Assembly: GCA_017893485.1 (NCBI GenBank)
Contig: CM030362.1
Coordinates: forward strand, 35,223,565-35,287,564
Length of the DNA stretch: 64,000 bases
From: Hemerocallis citrina
Lineage: Eukaryota; Streptophyta; Magnoliopsida; Asparagales; Asphodelaceae
Reading direction: 5' to 3'
Below the pieces are notes generated by a model. That model was not told the origin of the DNA and did no database searches. It worked only from the letters and a program-made list of their open reading frames with translations. This document shows positions 47,022-58,500 of this stretch, in pieces; positions within the stretch are counted from its first letter, which is position 1; each line of letters starts with the position of its first letter. The position numbers were made by a program, and so were the translations under genes.

Positions 47022-49321
47022 TGTCATGCAAGTTATGGGCAGAAGTTACCACACAACTAAAGTGAAATTGAGAAAGTGACAAATAAGGTGGACACAAATA
47101 TTTTACGTGGAAACCCCCCAAAGGAGATGAGGTAAAAACCACGGGTAAGGTAGTGGAATTTTAATATTGAAAGTAGGGGAACCACACACCAGAGAGAATC
47201 GTGAGTTTCTCTCTCTAGTTTTTCTATAGAGAGAAGCTCCCCTAAAAAACCTAAAAAAACCCCAAAAATCCGTAAATCTAGATCTGAGTGGAGGGGTGGC
47301 GGCTAGGATTGCGCCGCCCCCTCCCCGTCCGCCCTTCACCGTCCCTACCCATCGCCCTTCATTCACCACCACTAACCCCTTCTCTCCAACAACGAACCCA
47401 TAGAGAAAACCCTAGATCTGCGTTGTGGGGGCCGCGACAAACGTTCTTCGCCGCCGGCCCGTCGTACCCCCCTCTTTTTGCCCATGTCCCTCCTTCCTCC
47501 GCATCTCTCGTCGATCGGACTGTGCGACGGAGGATCGGGAGATCCTATGGCAGGGAGTTCGAGAAGTGGGCAGCGACGCCTTCATGCTTTGCCGATCCCA
47601 GATGGGGACCCCCTCGACCTTCCCGGTGACTAACCGCAGGGGAGATCTCGAGCTCCTATGGCATGGAGCTCGATGTGAAGGCAGCGTCAACATCACCCCC
47701 TTTTCGATGCTGGAAGACGTCGAGCTTCACCGATGACTGCTGAGGCAGTAGCGACTTCGAGAGTTCACACTTCAGCCCCGACAGCTCAGTGACCCTATGT
47801 TGTGTTTGCATTTGTGTGGGAGTTCTAGATCTAGGGTTTTCTCCTTTTGTTATGGTGTTTATTCGGTGTGAAGTATGTTGTGTTGCACGACTGTGGGGCT
47901 TGGGCCCGAAGACGGGATCCCTCCATGAGGTGCACTCACTTGTTGCAACACAATTTGTGGGGCTTGGGCCTGCAGACGGGGTCCCCCCATGAGGTGCGCT
48001 GAGTGAAAATGTTGAGTTGGAGTTGTTTAGGATTTTGGTTGTCAATGTGTGAGTCACACTCGGAATTTGATCTCCTTTAACCAACTGCCACAAGCTTGAC
48101 AACAGCACCGCTACTACTCCCTCATCTTTGAACTTGAAATTTACAACGTCCACCGCACGCAGGGGCAAGAAAAGAAGGTAATGCTTTAGTTAGTTGTGAT
48201 TTGTTTAGGATTTTTGCGTGAGAGAGAATGAGGGACTGAGAGAGTGAAGATGTTGCTTATCACTACTCTATGCATATGTATGTTTGTGTTTATGAGAAAT
48301 CACATGAGAGAGTAAAAGCATGAGAGAGGCGAAGGTATCCTCTTCACGACTTTCTCTTTGACTGTGTTCGTGGTTAGGGTGAGTGAGAGTTTTGTTTGGT
48401 GAGAAATCGCTTGAGAGAGCTAAAGCGTGAGAGAGGTGAAGGTATCCTCTCCAAGGCTCTCCTTTTGGTTGTGACTTTGACTGGGCCAAGTGTAAGAGTG
48501 TTTTGATGAGTAGGAGCTGGGAAGAAGGATAGGAGCGGTGAATATCTAAATCCCGCGTGATATGCTTCAGGTGGGTGTGCACGTGCCGTGGAGGCGGTGC
48601 ACGAAGCTTATTTGACGTACTTACAATTAGTTGGTCCTTGCTTCGTAACTAGGCCCAAAATGGGGTCCAATGGTGGAGGTAGGGGCCCAGCTGTGGCTGG
48701 TTCGACCTAGCAGGATGTTTGGTTCGTCGGCACACCCCTGTGGGTGCTGAAATTAAATCTGATTGTATGTACTAGTCATGTCGCTTCATGTTCTATTTTT
48801 TATGTTTGTAGTATGTAATTTGGCCCAGTATGCTGGGTTTGTTTGGTTAATTTCTTATTAATGAAACGGGTGGCCATATTCCACCTTTTCCTTCAAAAAA
48901 AATAATATTGAAAGTAGGGATTACAACACTTCTCTATAAATATTAGAAGAGTACAATTTTTATTCTCTCTTATAATAGGAGGAACACTCTCTCACAAATT
49001 TGAGGAAAAATATAAGTATACAAATTATCTTTAAGGGACACAATTTTATCCATTTTGAGAATACTTTTGTACTACTTCTCTCTTTCTTATCCTTTAATCC
49101 TCACTCATCTTGGCACTCTTCTCCTTCCGATGCCTTCCTTATATAGCCAAGGAATGAAGGTTTGTTAATAATTTTTCCCTTTTGTTTATTGTTTTTGTTT
49201 TCAAACATTTAGGCAATTTCGGTTGTCGGCTGTCGGCACCCTTTGTTTTCAACCAAATTTGGTGTGGTGGGGTCCATATGGTGGCCCCCAACCCACCATT
49301 GTTAACAATGGATTGCAGACA
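47022..49321 (-). repeat. Copia 5' LTR, split by a retroposon
   Basis: The LTR parts are 47022-47180 and 48920-49321 (about 561 bp together), homologous to the 586-bp 3' LTRs. The element-sense start is TGTCTGCAATCC and the end CTTGCATGACA. Clear divergence from the 3' LTR suggests an older insertion than the AOX element. CCTTC follows at 49322-49326. Confidence 0.88.
47165..48919 (+). mobile_element. Poly(A)-tailed non-LTR retroposon (LINE-derived, non-autonomous?)
   Basis: A 1.72 kb insert (47181-48903) flanked by an exact 16-bp duplication AATATTGAAAGTAGGG (47165-47180 and 48904-48919), ending in an A tail (48894-48901) after an ATTAATGAAACGGGTGGCC-type 3' end that resembles plant LINE 3' ends. 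The 5' part is CT- and GC-rich. Internal duplications occur: TGTGGGGCTTGGGCC units at 47892 and 47956, and GAGAGAGGNGAAGGTATCCTCT units at about 48320 and 48430. No reverse transcriptase or endonuclease is visible, so it was mobilised in trans or is internally deleted. Confidence 0.78.
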
Positions 49322-49631
49322 CCTTCCCAAAAAGGTGTCAGATCGATACTTCGGTCAGCCCAAATGAACTGTACCCTTATTTGCATGTATTTCTGTGTGT
49401 ACGCAGTATCTCACCTAATAAGCAATGACCATGGACCCCTAAATGATACTCTATAGTCTTTACAATGGAAAGAAAAGACATGTGCCTTTCTACTAAAATA
49501 AATCCACTTTAATACCTTAATGTATCTATATCTAATCAATTATACATTGCACCTCTAGTCTAGTATAAGATTCTTACCACAATAACAGCAAAAATCAAGC
49601 ATATATAAGAAGGTTAAAGTGAAATTGTTAC
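49322..49631 (-). other. 5' part of receptor-kinase intron
   Basis: Begins with the donor GTAAC at 49631 (minus strand) and runs to the copia target site CCTTC at 49322-49326. No gene seen. With 32489-33677 it forms the original intron; the whole intron is now 17,143 bp. Confidence 0.82.
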
Positions 49632-52401
49632 CTGGAGCAACATATCCAGTGGTTCCCATGCAGGCAATGGAGGTGACTGTATGACGCAGTGAAGACTTGA
49701 ATAAAGCTTCCATCATAGGAACTCTGGATAGCCCGAAATCAGTAATATGGGCAGTCGCGTCATCATCAAGAAGAATGTTGCTTGGCTTTATATCACAATG
49801 AATAATAGGTTTCTCACCCTGGTGATGGAGATACTCCAATGCAGAAGCCACATTGATGGCTATGTTAACCTTTTGAATGAGATTCAACTTAGGCTTGTCC
49901 TGCAGAAAGTCATTAGGATGCAACCAATCCTTTAAACTCCCTTTAGGCATGAATTGGAAGATTATAGCTTTGAACTCATTTCCCATTGAATCAACACCTG
50001 AACATGATGAACACAACTTCACAATGTTTCGATGCCTTATGTTTCTCAATGCATCGCATTCTGTGTAAAAACTCCTGGAAGCTCCTTTTTGTTGAAGGTT
50101 TATCACCTTCACCGCAACAATTAACCCATCATGTAGTCTTCCTTTATATACTACACCATAACTGCCCGTGCCAATTATATTATCTGACGAGAATCCATTT
50201 GTTGCTCTCACAAGTTGACCATAAGAGATTTTTCTATGCATGTCCTGCATGTCAGTTTCCTTCACCGCAAATTCATATTTCTTCTCCTCTATTCTTGGCT
50301 TGATTTTAATGTAAGTGACGAGGAAGAAATAGAACAGAACTGCAGTAGTAACAGCAACCACGGCGAAGATGAACACTACATGGGTAAAAAAACTATGGCG
50401 TTTCCCAGGGTTCGGGCAAGACGGCAAATGCAATATTTGGTTTCCTCCACAAAGCCTGGTGTTTCCCAGGATTGAGAATGCAGTTGCGTTTGCATAAAAA
50501 CCATCTCTTGGAACTTCACCTTCAAAATTGTTGAAAGAGAGGTTGGCATAATACAGGAATTTGAAGTGCTTAAAATTTGGTACTAGCCCTGACAAGTTGT
50601 TCTGTGAAAGGTCCAGCTTCTCTATGCCTGTTAATTCGCTCAAATGTTGAGAAATATTTCCTTCAAAGAAATTACAATTGATATAGAGTTCTTCTAGCTC
50701 TTGGCATGCAGCAATACTGAGAGGGAGGACCCCAGACAATTTGTTCATACTGACATCAATCACTCCCAAATTTATCAAGGTCCCTACTTGTAGTGGAATC
50801 TCGCCAGTTAATGAATTATGTGCCAAACCCAGATATATGGAGAGGGTTGATATTGTGAAAATTTCCTTGGGAATACTACCAGTAAGTTTATTATAAGAGA
50901 GGTCGAGCGAAATCAAATTTTTGCAACTTCCAATATTTGGCTGTATAGATCCACTAAGTTCATTAAACTCTAGGTGAAGTGAGTTCAGTTGAGAAAGGTT
51001 GCCAAGCGTGGATGGGATCACGCCAGATAGTTTGTTGTTGCGCAAATTTAGTACATGCAATTCAAGAAGCGTCCCAGTAGATGCAGGAATAGAACCTGTG
51101 AACAAGTTGTGACCCATGTCCAGTACTGTCAAGCTTAAAAGATTCCCAATATCGGAAGAGATGTTTCCAGATATCTGATTGTCTGACATAGTGAGTTTCT
51201 GAAGCTTGGAGGAAAAGTTTGCAATGGAGTTAGGCAGTATACCACCAAGGTAATTTGAATCCAGTTGCAATTTCTCTAACTTGGTACAATTGATCAGAGC
51301 AGTGAAAAAGCTCCATTCATTTGGGTCTTTAGCTCGCAGCTGATTATTCTGTAAATTTAGCCACTGTAGATTTTTTAAGCTTCCAAGGTTTGGAGGGATT
51401 ACACCAACGAGCTTGTTGTAGGAAAGATCGATTATTTCAAGACGAGATGAATTAGATATAGCCATTGGGATAGATCCATGGAAATGATTACTGCATATAT
51501 CAAATCTTTCGAGAAGTGGAAGAGCGAGGAGGCCTATACTGGATGGAAGGAAACCTGATAGGTTGTTATATGCTATCGAGAGGTAAGAAAGAGAGGAGAC
51601 ATTCCACAGTGATGTTGGAACGTCTCCTGAAAGGTGGTTGTTAAGCAAATCGAGTTTGGTTAATCTGGAAAAGTTGCCCCACGATGATGGGATGCCTCCG
51701 AATAGCTGATTCTCAGACAAGTCGAGAACACTGAGAGAATAATACAGATTCTCCAACTTAGATGGGATCACACCGTTCAGTTGGTTTCTTCCCAGTGATA
51801 AGACCGAAAGAGAGGAAAGGTATGTCAATGAAGGTGGTATGCTTCCTGAAAGAAGGTTGTTCCTCAAGGAAATAATTCGAAGGTCTACGCAGCTGCTATT
51901 AAAAGGTGGGATTTCACCGGATAGTGTGTTACCACTTAAATCAATTACTTGTAATTTTGAACAGCGAGTAGTAAGTGGCGCAGGAATACCTCCTCCTATA
52001 GAATTCGCGCTCAGGTTGAGATACTGCAGCTGGAACAAGCGACCCATCTGTTGAGGGATGCGACCATGAAATTGGTTATCTGACAAGTCGAGCCTTTCAA
52101 GAAAGGTGAGATTGGCTATAGCTGGTGATATGGATCCTGCCAGGCCAAGCGAAATCAGGTTCAAGGCGGTGACTCTTTCAGGATGCAGTTGGTCCCCGCA
52201 GGTGACACCGGACCACTTGCAGAAATTGATGGAGTGGTTCCATGATGCCAATATTCCTCTCGAACTGTCGGATATCAGTGACCTGAAGGAGAGAAGCGCT
52301 TGCAAATCGTCGGCGGTGTTGAATTTTGCAGAATTCACGTGGTGCCATGAGAGGAGGATTAGAGCTGCATAAGCAAGAAAATATGGAAAGAGATCAGCCA
52401 T
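49632..52401 (-). CDS. LRR receptor-like kinase (Xa21/EFR type, non-RD), exon 1
   Basis: Plasma-membrane pattern-recognition-type receptor. The start is ATG at 52401 (MADLFPYFLAYAALILL), a signal peptide of about 26 residues; a longer in-frame extension to 52449 starts only with TTG. Next come an LRR cap (WSGVTC), about 20 LRRs of the GxIPxxLxxLxxLxxLxL type to about residue 600, a membrane helix near 672-697, and a Ser/Thr kinase: GTGSYGVVYKG from 744, VAVK lysine 765, HCDIKPSN at 868-875 (Cys before the catalytic Asp, hence non-RD), DFG 888-890. It ends CCAG/GTAAC at 49632 in phase 1 and joins exon 2 at 32488 to form VAPEYG. Non-RD LRR kinases of this family are typical immune receptors. 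Ligand unknown. No stop or frameshift is seen. Confidence 0.93.
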
Positions 52402-52735
52402 GGGATGGATAATACAATATATGGTTCGATAGCAAAATTGTTGCACCAATTTGTAAGTATAGATTTGCGTTTGAGTCTTAGACCAGGGAAAAAAATTCTA
52501 AAGTAAGGATATATATTTTAATTAGAGTAGATCATTGACTATAAAATAACTGGTATGTTGACGTTTATTCTCTTTTTCTTGGTATGTTGACGTTTATTCT
52601 CTTTTTCCAATCAGAGGACCTTGGCTTTGTAAGATGGGTTTGGAGCAACCGATAGTGAGGATATTTGGGGGGTATGGAGATGCAGATGAATCAGGAAAGA
52701 GTACAGAGTGGCGTTGAATATTATATAGTGGCTAT
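52402..52735 (-). promoter_or_regulatory. Receptor-kinase promoter region with duplicated 29-bp TTGACG motif
   Basis: The upstream region of the kinase before the Tat element. A 29-bp unit beginning TGGTATGTTGACG is tandemly repeated at 52551-52579 and 52580-52608, 150-207 bp upstream of the ATG. Each copy has TTGAC, the core of WRKY W-boxes, here as TTGACG, which also resembles the half site of as-1 elements. A TATTTTATAG stretch at about 52541-52550 on the minus strand could be a TATA box. Confidence 0.5.
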
Positions 52736-53280
52736 TATGTGATATAGGTTAGATGACGTGGTCCCTTCTAGGCCATCAGATCTTCTCAAATTTCGCTTTC
52801 CCCTAATCATCAGGTTAATAGAAGTCCAACAGGCTCCTGCTGCCTCAGGCCCACAGGCAAACGGGTCCGATCCGGCCTCCTAAGGTCCCCGACCCGTTTG
52901 CCTTTGCCTATAAATACTAGACCCCATCCTCACTTCACAAGGTAATCAATCTCTCCCTACCCGAACCCTAGCTGCCCAGTCTCTTTCTCAGTGACTGACT
53001 AGATCGTCGGAGGACCTGTCGCGGGCGACTTCTCCTAGTATTTCTAGGCAGTGTGCAGGTACAGAAGACCGAGCCGAGCTACTGGATCCGAGCGAGCACC
53101 CGGCCTCTACCGCTTTGTTCCTACTTCCGAGCCGAGCTACCGGCCTCTACCTCTCGGCTCCTACCCCCGAGCCGGTCCCGCTCCTCGGAGTCAGACCGAT
53201 GCCAGTACTACAGTTTCCATTTCACAAATTACAAGAACTCACACCTGTTGTCCCCACACCCCAAAAACAAACGGTATTAG
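52736..53280 (+). repeat. Presumed 5' LTR of Tat element
   Basis: Contains a TATAAATA box (52911-52918) and a pyrimidine-rich leader, and ends shortly before the PBS. A 26-bp-scale duplication of GAGCCGAGCTACYGG units lies at 53073-53150. The start coordinate is approximate. Confidence 0.5.
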
Positions 53281-53282
53281 GT

Positions 53283-53300
53283 TGGCGCCGTCCGTGGGAA
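53283..53300 (+). other. Tat primer binding site
   Basis: TGGCGCCGTCCGTGGGAA; the first nine bases match the pattern seen in Tat-type elements and the 3' end of tRNA-Asp-like primers. The tRNA identity is an inference. Confidence 0.65.
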
Positions 53301-53361
53301 ACATCTCACTTTCGCCAGTCCGAGCCCGCTCAGGGACGTCACCTCGAGTCCGAGCCCACCC

Positions 53362-55503
53362 ATGGCTCCCAAAGCCAGAAGGGCCATCACCTCGGCACGA
53401 GATCCAGACCCTCCACATCACAGCCGCACGGATGTCCAGGGTTCCAACCAACCTCGGGTCAACAACGCAGCCAGACCTTCGAATGCGACTGATTTACGCC
53501 ACGTCATCTCAGACCACGTCATCTCAGATCGGCAGGCCAGCCGGACCAGGGGAGAGGCCGCATCCAACTCGGTCTCGAACCATCACCGACGGTCGTCCCA
53601 GGCGCGCGATCCAGAACACAACCGCTCGCCCCGGGGACCTCCGCCCCCACAGGACCCGGTGGGGCAAGCCCCTGTCACAAGGGTCGAGTTCCAAAATTTT
53701 CGGGACGAGATCCTCTAAGCCATCCGAGGTGGCTAGACCAACGAGGTCCGCAACAGTTCCGACCCCCAGCCAGAAACAGGAGGCAGCGAATCCTGTGGAT
53801 CGGCCCACCCCCAGGAATAGGCAGACGCAGTCCTTCGCCATTTAGAGGAAATGGAGGACCGCCTCGCCCATCTCGGCGAGGGCAGATCGGTACCGGGTCG
53901 CGGTCATCGGCAGACTGGACCCTCTTTCTCCCCCCAAATCCTAGAAGCTGAGATCCCTCGGAATTTCAGGCTTCCTCAATTCGAGACCTACAATGGCGAG
54001 GGTGATCCCGCTGATCACATGGAGGGGTTTAAGACCTTCATGATGATTCCCAGCGCTGCGGATCCCCTCATCTGCCGCGCCTTCCCTTCTACCCTTCGTG
54101 GTCCGGCTCGAGAATGGTTCTCCAAACTTACCCCCGGCTCGGTCTTCTCTTTCGAACAACTAGAGGCGGGCTTCCTAGCCTACTTCGTAACCAGCAGGAA
54201 GGTCGAGAAAATGAGCTCTTCCCTTCTGGACCTCAAACAGAAGGATGGGGAATCACTCCGTGAGTTCGTTCGGAGATTCACCACCGAGGCGAGGTCAGTC
54301 TCCTCCCTCGATGCAGGGGTAGCCTCCGTAGCCTTCCGACACAACATCCACCACGGCCAGCTCAAGGCTTCCTTAGCCAAGAAGCCACCCGTGGACTTCC
54401 CCGACCTACTCAACAGGGTCGAGAAGTATATTCTGGCCGAGGAGTCCCTTAATCCCGAGGGCGCCAAAGAAGCCACTGCTAAGGGGAAGCGTAAGGTCGA
54501 TGAGGCTGAGCCCTTCAAGAAACCTGTGAAAGAAACGGCTAGTCTCAATAAGGTCCCCCCGGTCCCCCGATTCGAGAGATATACGCCCCTGACTAAGAAC
54601 GTCTCAGCAATCTTGATGGAGATCAAGGATAAAGGGATCATTCGATTCCCTCCCCGACCGAGCAACAACGGCAAGAAGCGAGACCAAAGGTTCTACTGCC
54701 GCTTCCACCGAGACACCGGGCACGATACAGATCATTGTCGAGCCCTCAAAGATGAGATCGAAGCCCTCATCCAACGAGGGTATCTGAGGGAGTTTGCCCT
54801 GGGCAATCCCAAAGACCGGAGAGAGCCGAGGAGCCCGAGGCTTTTGCCTCCTCCCCGGACTACCAGCTGGCGACTCGAGCGGGACCCCGAACCTGAGGAG
54901 ACAGGAGGACCAGCTATCTTGCACTGCATCCACGGCGGACCCATGGGAGGGGAATCCAATACCTCTAGCAAAGCTTTCGTCCGAGAGATCAACTCTGTTC
55001 GGGACCATTCCTTCCCTCGGGTTCAGCAGCGGGCGGTCTCCTTCTCTGGGGAAGACCTTGAAGGCGTCTGGCTTCCACACTGCGATGCCCTCGTCATCAG
55101 CCTTGTCATGGCCAACTTTGAGGTCCGCCGTATCCTGGTGGACAATGGCAGCTCGATTAATATCCTGTTCTTGGAAGTATTTGAGAACCTCAAACTCCCC
55201 CGAGAAAAGTTCAAGCCCGCCAGTTACACCCTTCATGGGTTTTCGGGCGTCCCCGTACAAATTGTGGGGATTATGACACTAGATGTTACTGCAGGAACGA
55301 CCTCCATCTTCTAATCCGAGTCGATGGATTTCATGGTGGTTAACATCAAGGCAGCATACAGCGCCATCCTCGGCCAACCCGGGTTCTATTCGTTCCAGAC
55401 AGTCCCCTCGGCCTACCATCTTAAACTGATGTTCCCCACCAACCTCAGGGTCGGGGTCGTTCGAGGCAACCAGGAGTCGGCACGTTCGTGCTATATGACT
55501 GCG
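53362..55503 (+). pseudogene. Tat gag-protease, one frame with three in-frame stops
   Basis: A single frame from ATG at 53362 (MAPKARRAITSARDPDPP) is broken by TAA at 53716, TAG at 53818 and TAA at 55312 without any frameshift. The gag core starts near 53940 (IPRNFRLPQFETYNGEGDPADHM... region), with a REWFSKL motif and FVRRFTTEA; a zinc-knuckle-like YCRFHRDTGHDTDHC lies at 54693-54737. The protease has ILVDNGSSINILF (55135-55175), with DNGSS where most gypsy proteases have DTGA/S, and AAYSAILGQPGFYSF after the third stop. The solo LTR interrupts after SCYMTA at 55503. It encoded the capsid and maturation protease of the element. Confidence 0.88.
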
Positions 55504-58500
55504 GTCGGTGTCACGCCCCGCTTTCCAAAAACACGGAATACGAGTGCGTGACGAAGCCCAGCGAATGATTTTAACATCATCCATAAGCTGTAGGATCGAC
55601 TCAGCATCACAATAAGAATATAACAATATATATATACAATCAAGCATGCATGAATAATTTATTAAGCAACAGAAAATAATTGAAACAAATAATAATATCC
55701 CAAATAGTTTTCAAGTCTGGATCAAAAGATAAAACTCGGGAACATAAGCCCGTTACAAGTTTCAAGCAACAACAAATGAAATAACTCAAATACAAAACGA
55801 AATGATTAAAGAAAGATTTTTCCAAGCAAGGCCTAGATAGTCTGCTTACCAATTCCAGCAGGCAATTCGTTTCCAAAGTCTGCTTATAAATATAAAAAGA
55901 AAAAGAATAGGGAAAACAAGATAAACGCCGTTAGTACAAGTTAGGGTCACAAATAGTAAAAATAAGTACAAGAAATATGGAACAAGATTTGAAATCAAGA
56001 ATGTATTAGAGATGCAACAAGAAGTGGGGATTCAAGAAGTTAATTAGCAAGAAAGACAACTCGAGTGACAAGATTAGGTAAGAAATACTAGTAATAGAAC
56101 AAATGGCTGGTGAACATGTAATGACATCAAGCATCAAGTAACAAGTGTCAAGTAATAAGTCTCAAGTCTAGTGTCAAGTTCTCAAGTACAAGTATCGAGT
56201 TGCAAGTGTCAAGTATTATGCTCAAGTATCAAGTCTCGTGTATCATATCATCAAGTATCAAGTAAGCATGTATCAAGTTCAAGTTTCATGTTTCAAGTCT
56301 TATGGTTATTACTATCTAGGTAGCACTTCATGCATCCATACATTTATTACATGGTTGCTACAGTCAATACAATTTTGTTTAGACCTAGTAATGAATTTTA
56401 TAGGACAGCGTACTCAGGTATCAAGTATCAAGCAAGCACGGTTCATGAATACGAAAATAAAATAACAAGTTTACGAAGCGAGTCCGTGAATACTAACAAG
56501 TTCAAGAACCTCATAGTGGGTTCATGAATACAACAAGTTCATGATCCAAGTAACTGGATCCATGAATACATCAAGGTGCAACAAGTTCATGAACCGAGTA
56601 CTAGAAAATACAGGCCCCCTTCCAAGTACACTTACCTATATTGTCCACTACTATGGTCTTTCCCTTAAACCCCGGCTTGTTATTTATTATTATTATTAAC
56701 CAAGCATGAAAGTGTGCGAAACAAGTCAAGTGAACATAATCGAAAATATGAAACAAGTCTAGGCTAGATAGGATTCAAGTTCGAGGGTCTAAACAAATTA
56801 AAATATCAAAAAATAACGAAAATCTCTAATCTGGACAGCATGAGGTTGCTGAACCAAAACTGCGATTCTCGTTGCTATAAGATAGCAAAAGTGGACCCGT
56901 CAGAAGATCTAGAAACTAGACCCCTGCCCGGTTCCAATGTATATAGTTAAGGTACATAAAAGTTGTGGTAACATGTGTCAAAATAGCAAACTATACAGCT
57001 TTTGTGTTCAGCCAGAATTTATAAATCTGAGTTTATACATATGAAACAGGGTTGAAACATTAATAATTAATTCTGAGAAAATTAGAGAATGTTCTCTAGG
57101 GTGTCTAGCAACATCATGCAAAATTTCAAGTTGATTGTTTACTGGTAGCATGGTTAAAATAATTTCAAACTAAAGAGGTGTGACAGTTTTTGTGAATCTG
57201 CGACTATCGACACAGCAGCAGTAAAGTTGCGATATCTCCTAGTCTGTAACACGGAATTCAAAAATTCTGGATGCTATCGAAAACTAGACATTCAGAGATG
57301 CATTTCATATTCAGGGCTCAAGTTCATATTTTGATTTTAAAGAGGTCGAAACAGCAAGTAAAGTTCAGGACAGCAATAAATGTGAATGTCTTTCATATAT
57401 AAGTTGCATGATAATTGGTTATTATGAGTCTAGATTAATGTGTGATACAAATATAGATGTAGTGGTTATCAAATCAGCAAGCAATATATATTTCTCAACT
57501 CAAGAAACACAAGATCATCACATACATGATACAACACACATCTACAAGTATAGGGTTTCTTAGTTTTATGTGTTCAAGTGACTAGGAGATAAAATGAGTC
57601 CAACTAGTTTGTAAATATAACAACGAAAGGGTTGTGACTCTTAAGATTACGGAATCAACGATAAATAATTCAAGATCAATAAATGATGAGACAAGGAGTC
57701 ACAACTACAACCTATTTGCGATATTTTCAATTAAATGCTTGTACTAGGACAATAAATTGTACAAGATGAATACTTGCCTTAGGGGAGTAGTCGACGATTC
57801 GGACGAGGAGGACGGAGATGAATCCCGGCACGGATCTTGATGAGATGATCAAGTTCAAGATGGACGAACGGCTGAGATCAGATCTGTTGATCAAGACGAT
57901 GGAGATCGGACGGTTGTGATCAATCAATCACGATCAAGGACGATCGACGGCCGAGAATCAATGTGATCACAACCCTACAACAACTACCACCACGGCTTGG
58001 AGGCTGTCGACGGCAGCCAAGGGAAATGGCGGATGGAGAGCGACGACCAGGGGACGCTGCCGCAGGTGGCTGCGACGAAGGAAAGACGACACACAGGGAA
58101 GATGGCTCGGTGCTCGCTGGTGGGTGCCGTGACTGGGCTCGCTGGCGTTGCTGCAGCCGTCGAAGACACAGGGCAGAGGGATCGCGGCGCTGCAGGCAAG
58201 GAGGTGGCGGCCAGGGTTGGAGGGACGTCGCGACGTTGCTGTTGCCATGGCTGCACAAAGGTGGAAGTGACGGTGGGAACGGCGCGGGACAGGGCTGTAG
58301 GCATGGGGGCAGCCCAGCCGCCAAGCGGGGGGTGTGATGGGGGGGTCGCGCTGGGGGGTCGTGAGCAACGCTGCACCGATGAGGGGTCGGCAGTCGAGAG
58401 GAAGATGCGTCGAGGTACTGGCACTTGCTGGCAGAGGTCACGACGAGGTGGGTCGCGGCGGCGCGTCACAGGAGGGTGGCGGACGACAGAAGGGGGTGCT

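Larger units (their letters stand above)
33673..49326 (-). mobile_element. Copia retrotransposon in receptor-kinase intron, with nested insertions
   Basis: Minus-oriented Ty1/copia element from 5' LTR (49321 down to 47022) through PBS, gag, protease fragment and pol to 3' LTR (34263 down to 33678), flanked on both sides by CCTTC. It carries four later insertions: a retroposon in the 5' LTR, a hAT transposon near the gag start, a hAT-type MITE in the gag-protease region and a gypsy element between protease and integrase. The segment between copia protease and integrase is deleted together with the gypsy 3' part. Outside the 3' end, the copia parts in units A and B are duplicated copies of this insertion. 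Confidence 0.88.

Noticed and set aside
47656..48168. 170-codon minus frame
   Set aside because: It runs antisense through the retroposon, has no family features and covers the internal duplications.
52402..52449. Upstream extension of the receptor kinase by 16 residues
   Set aside because: It starts with TTG and has no signal-peptide character; the ATG at 52401 begins a clear signal peptide.
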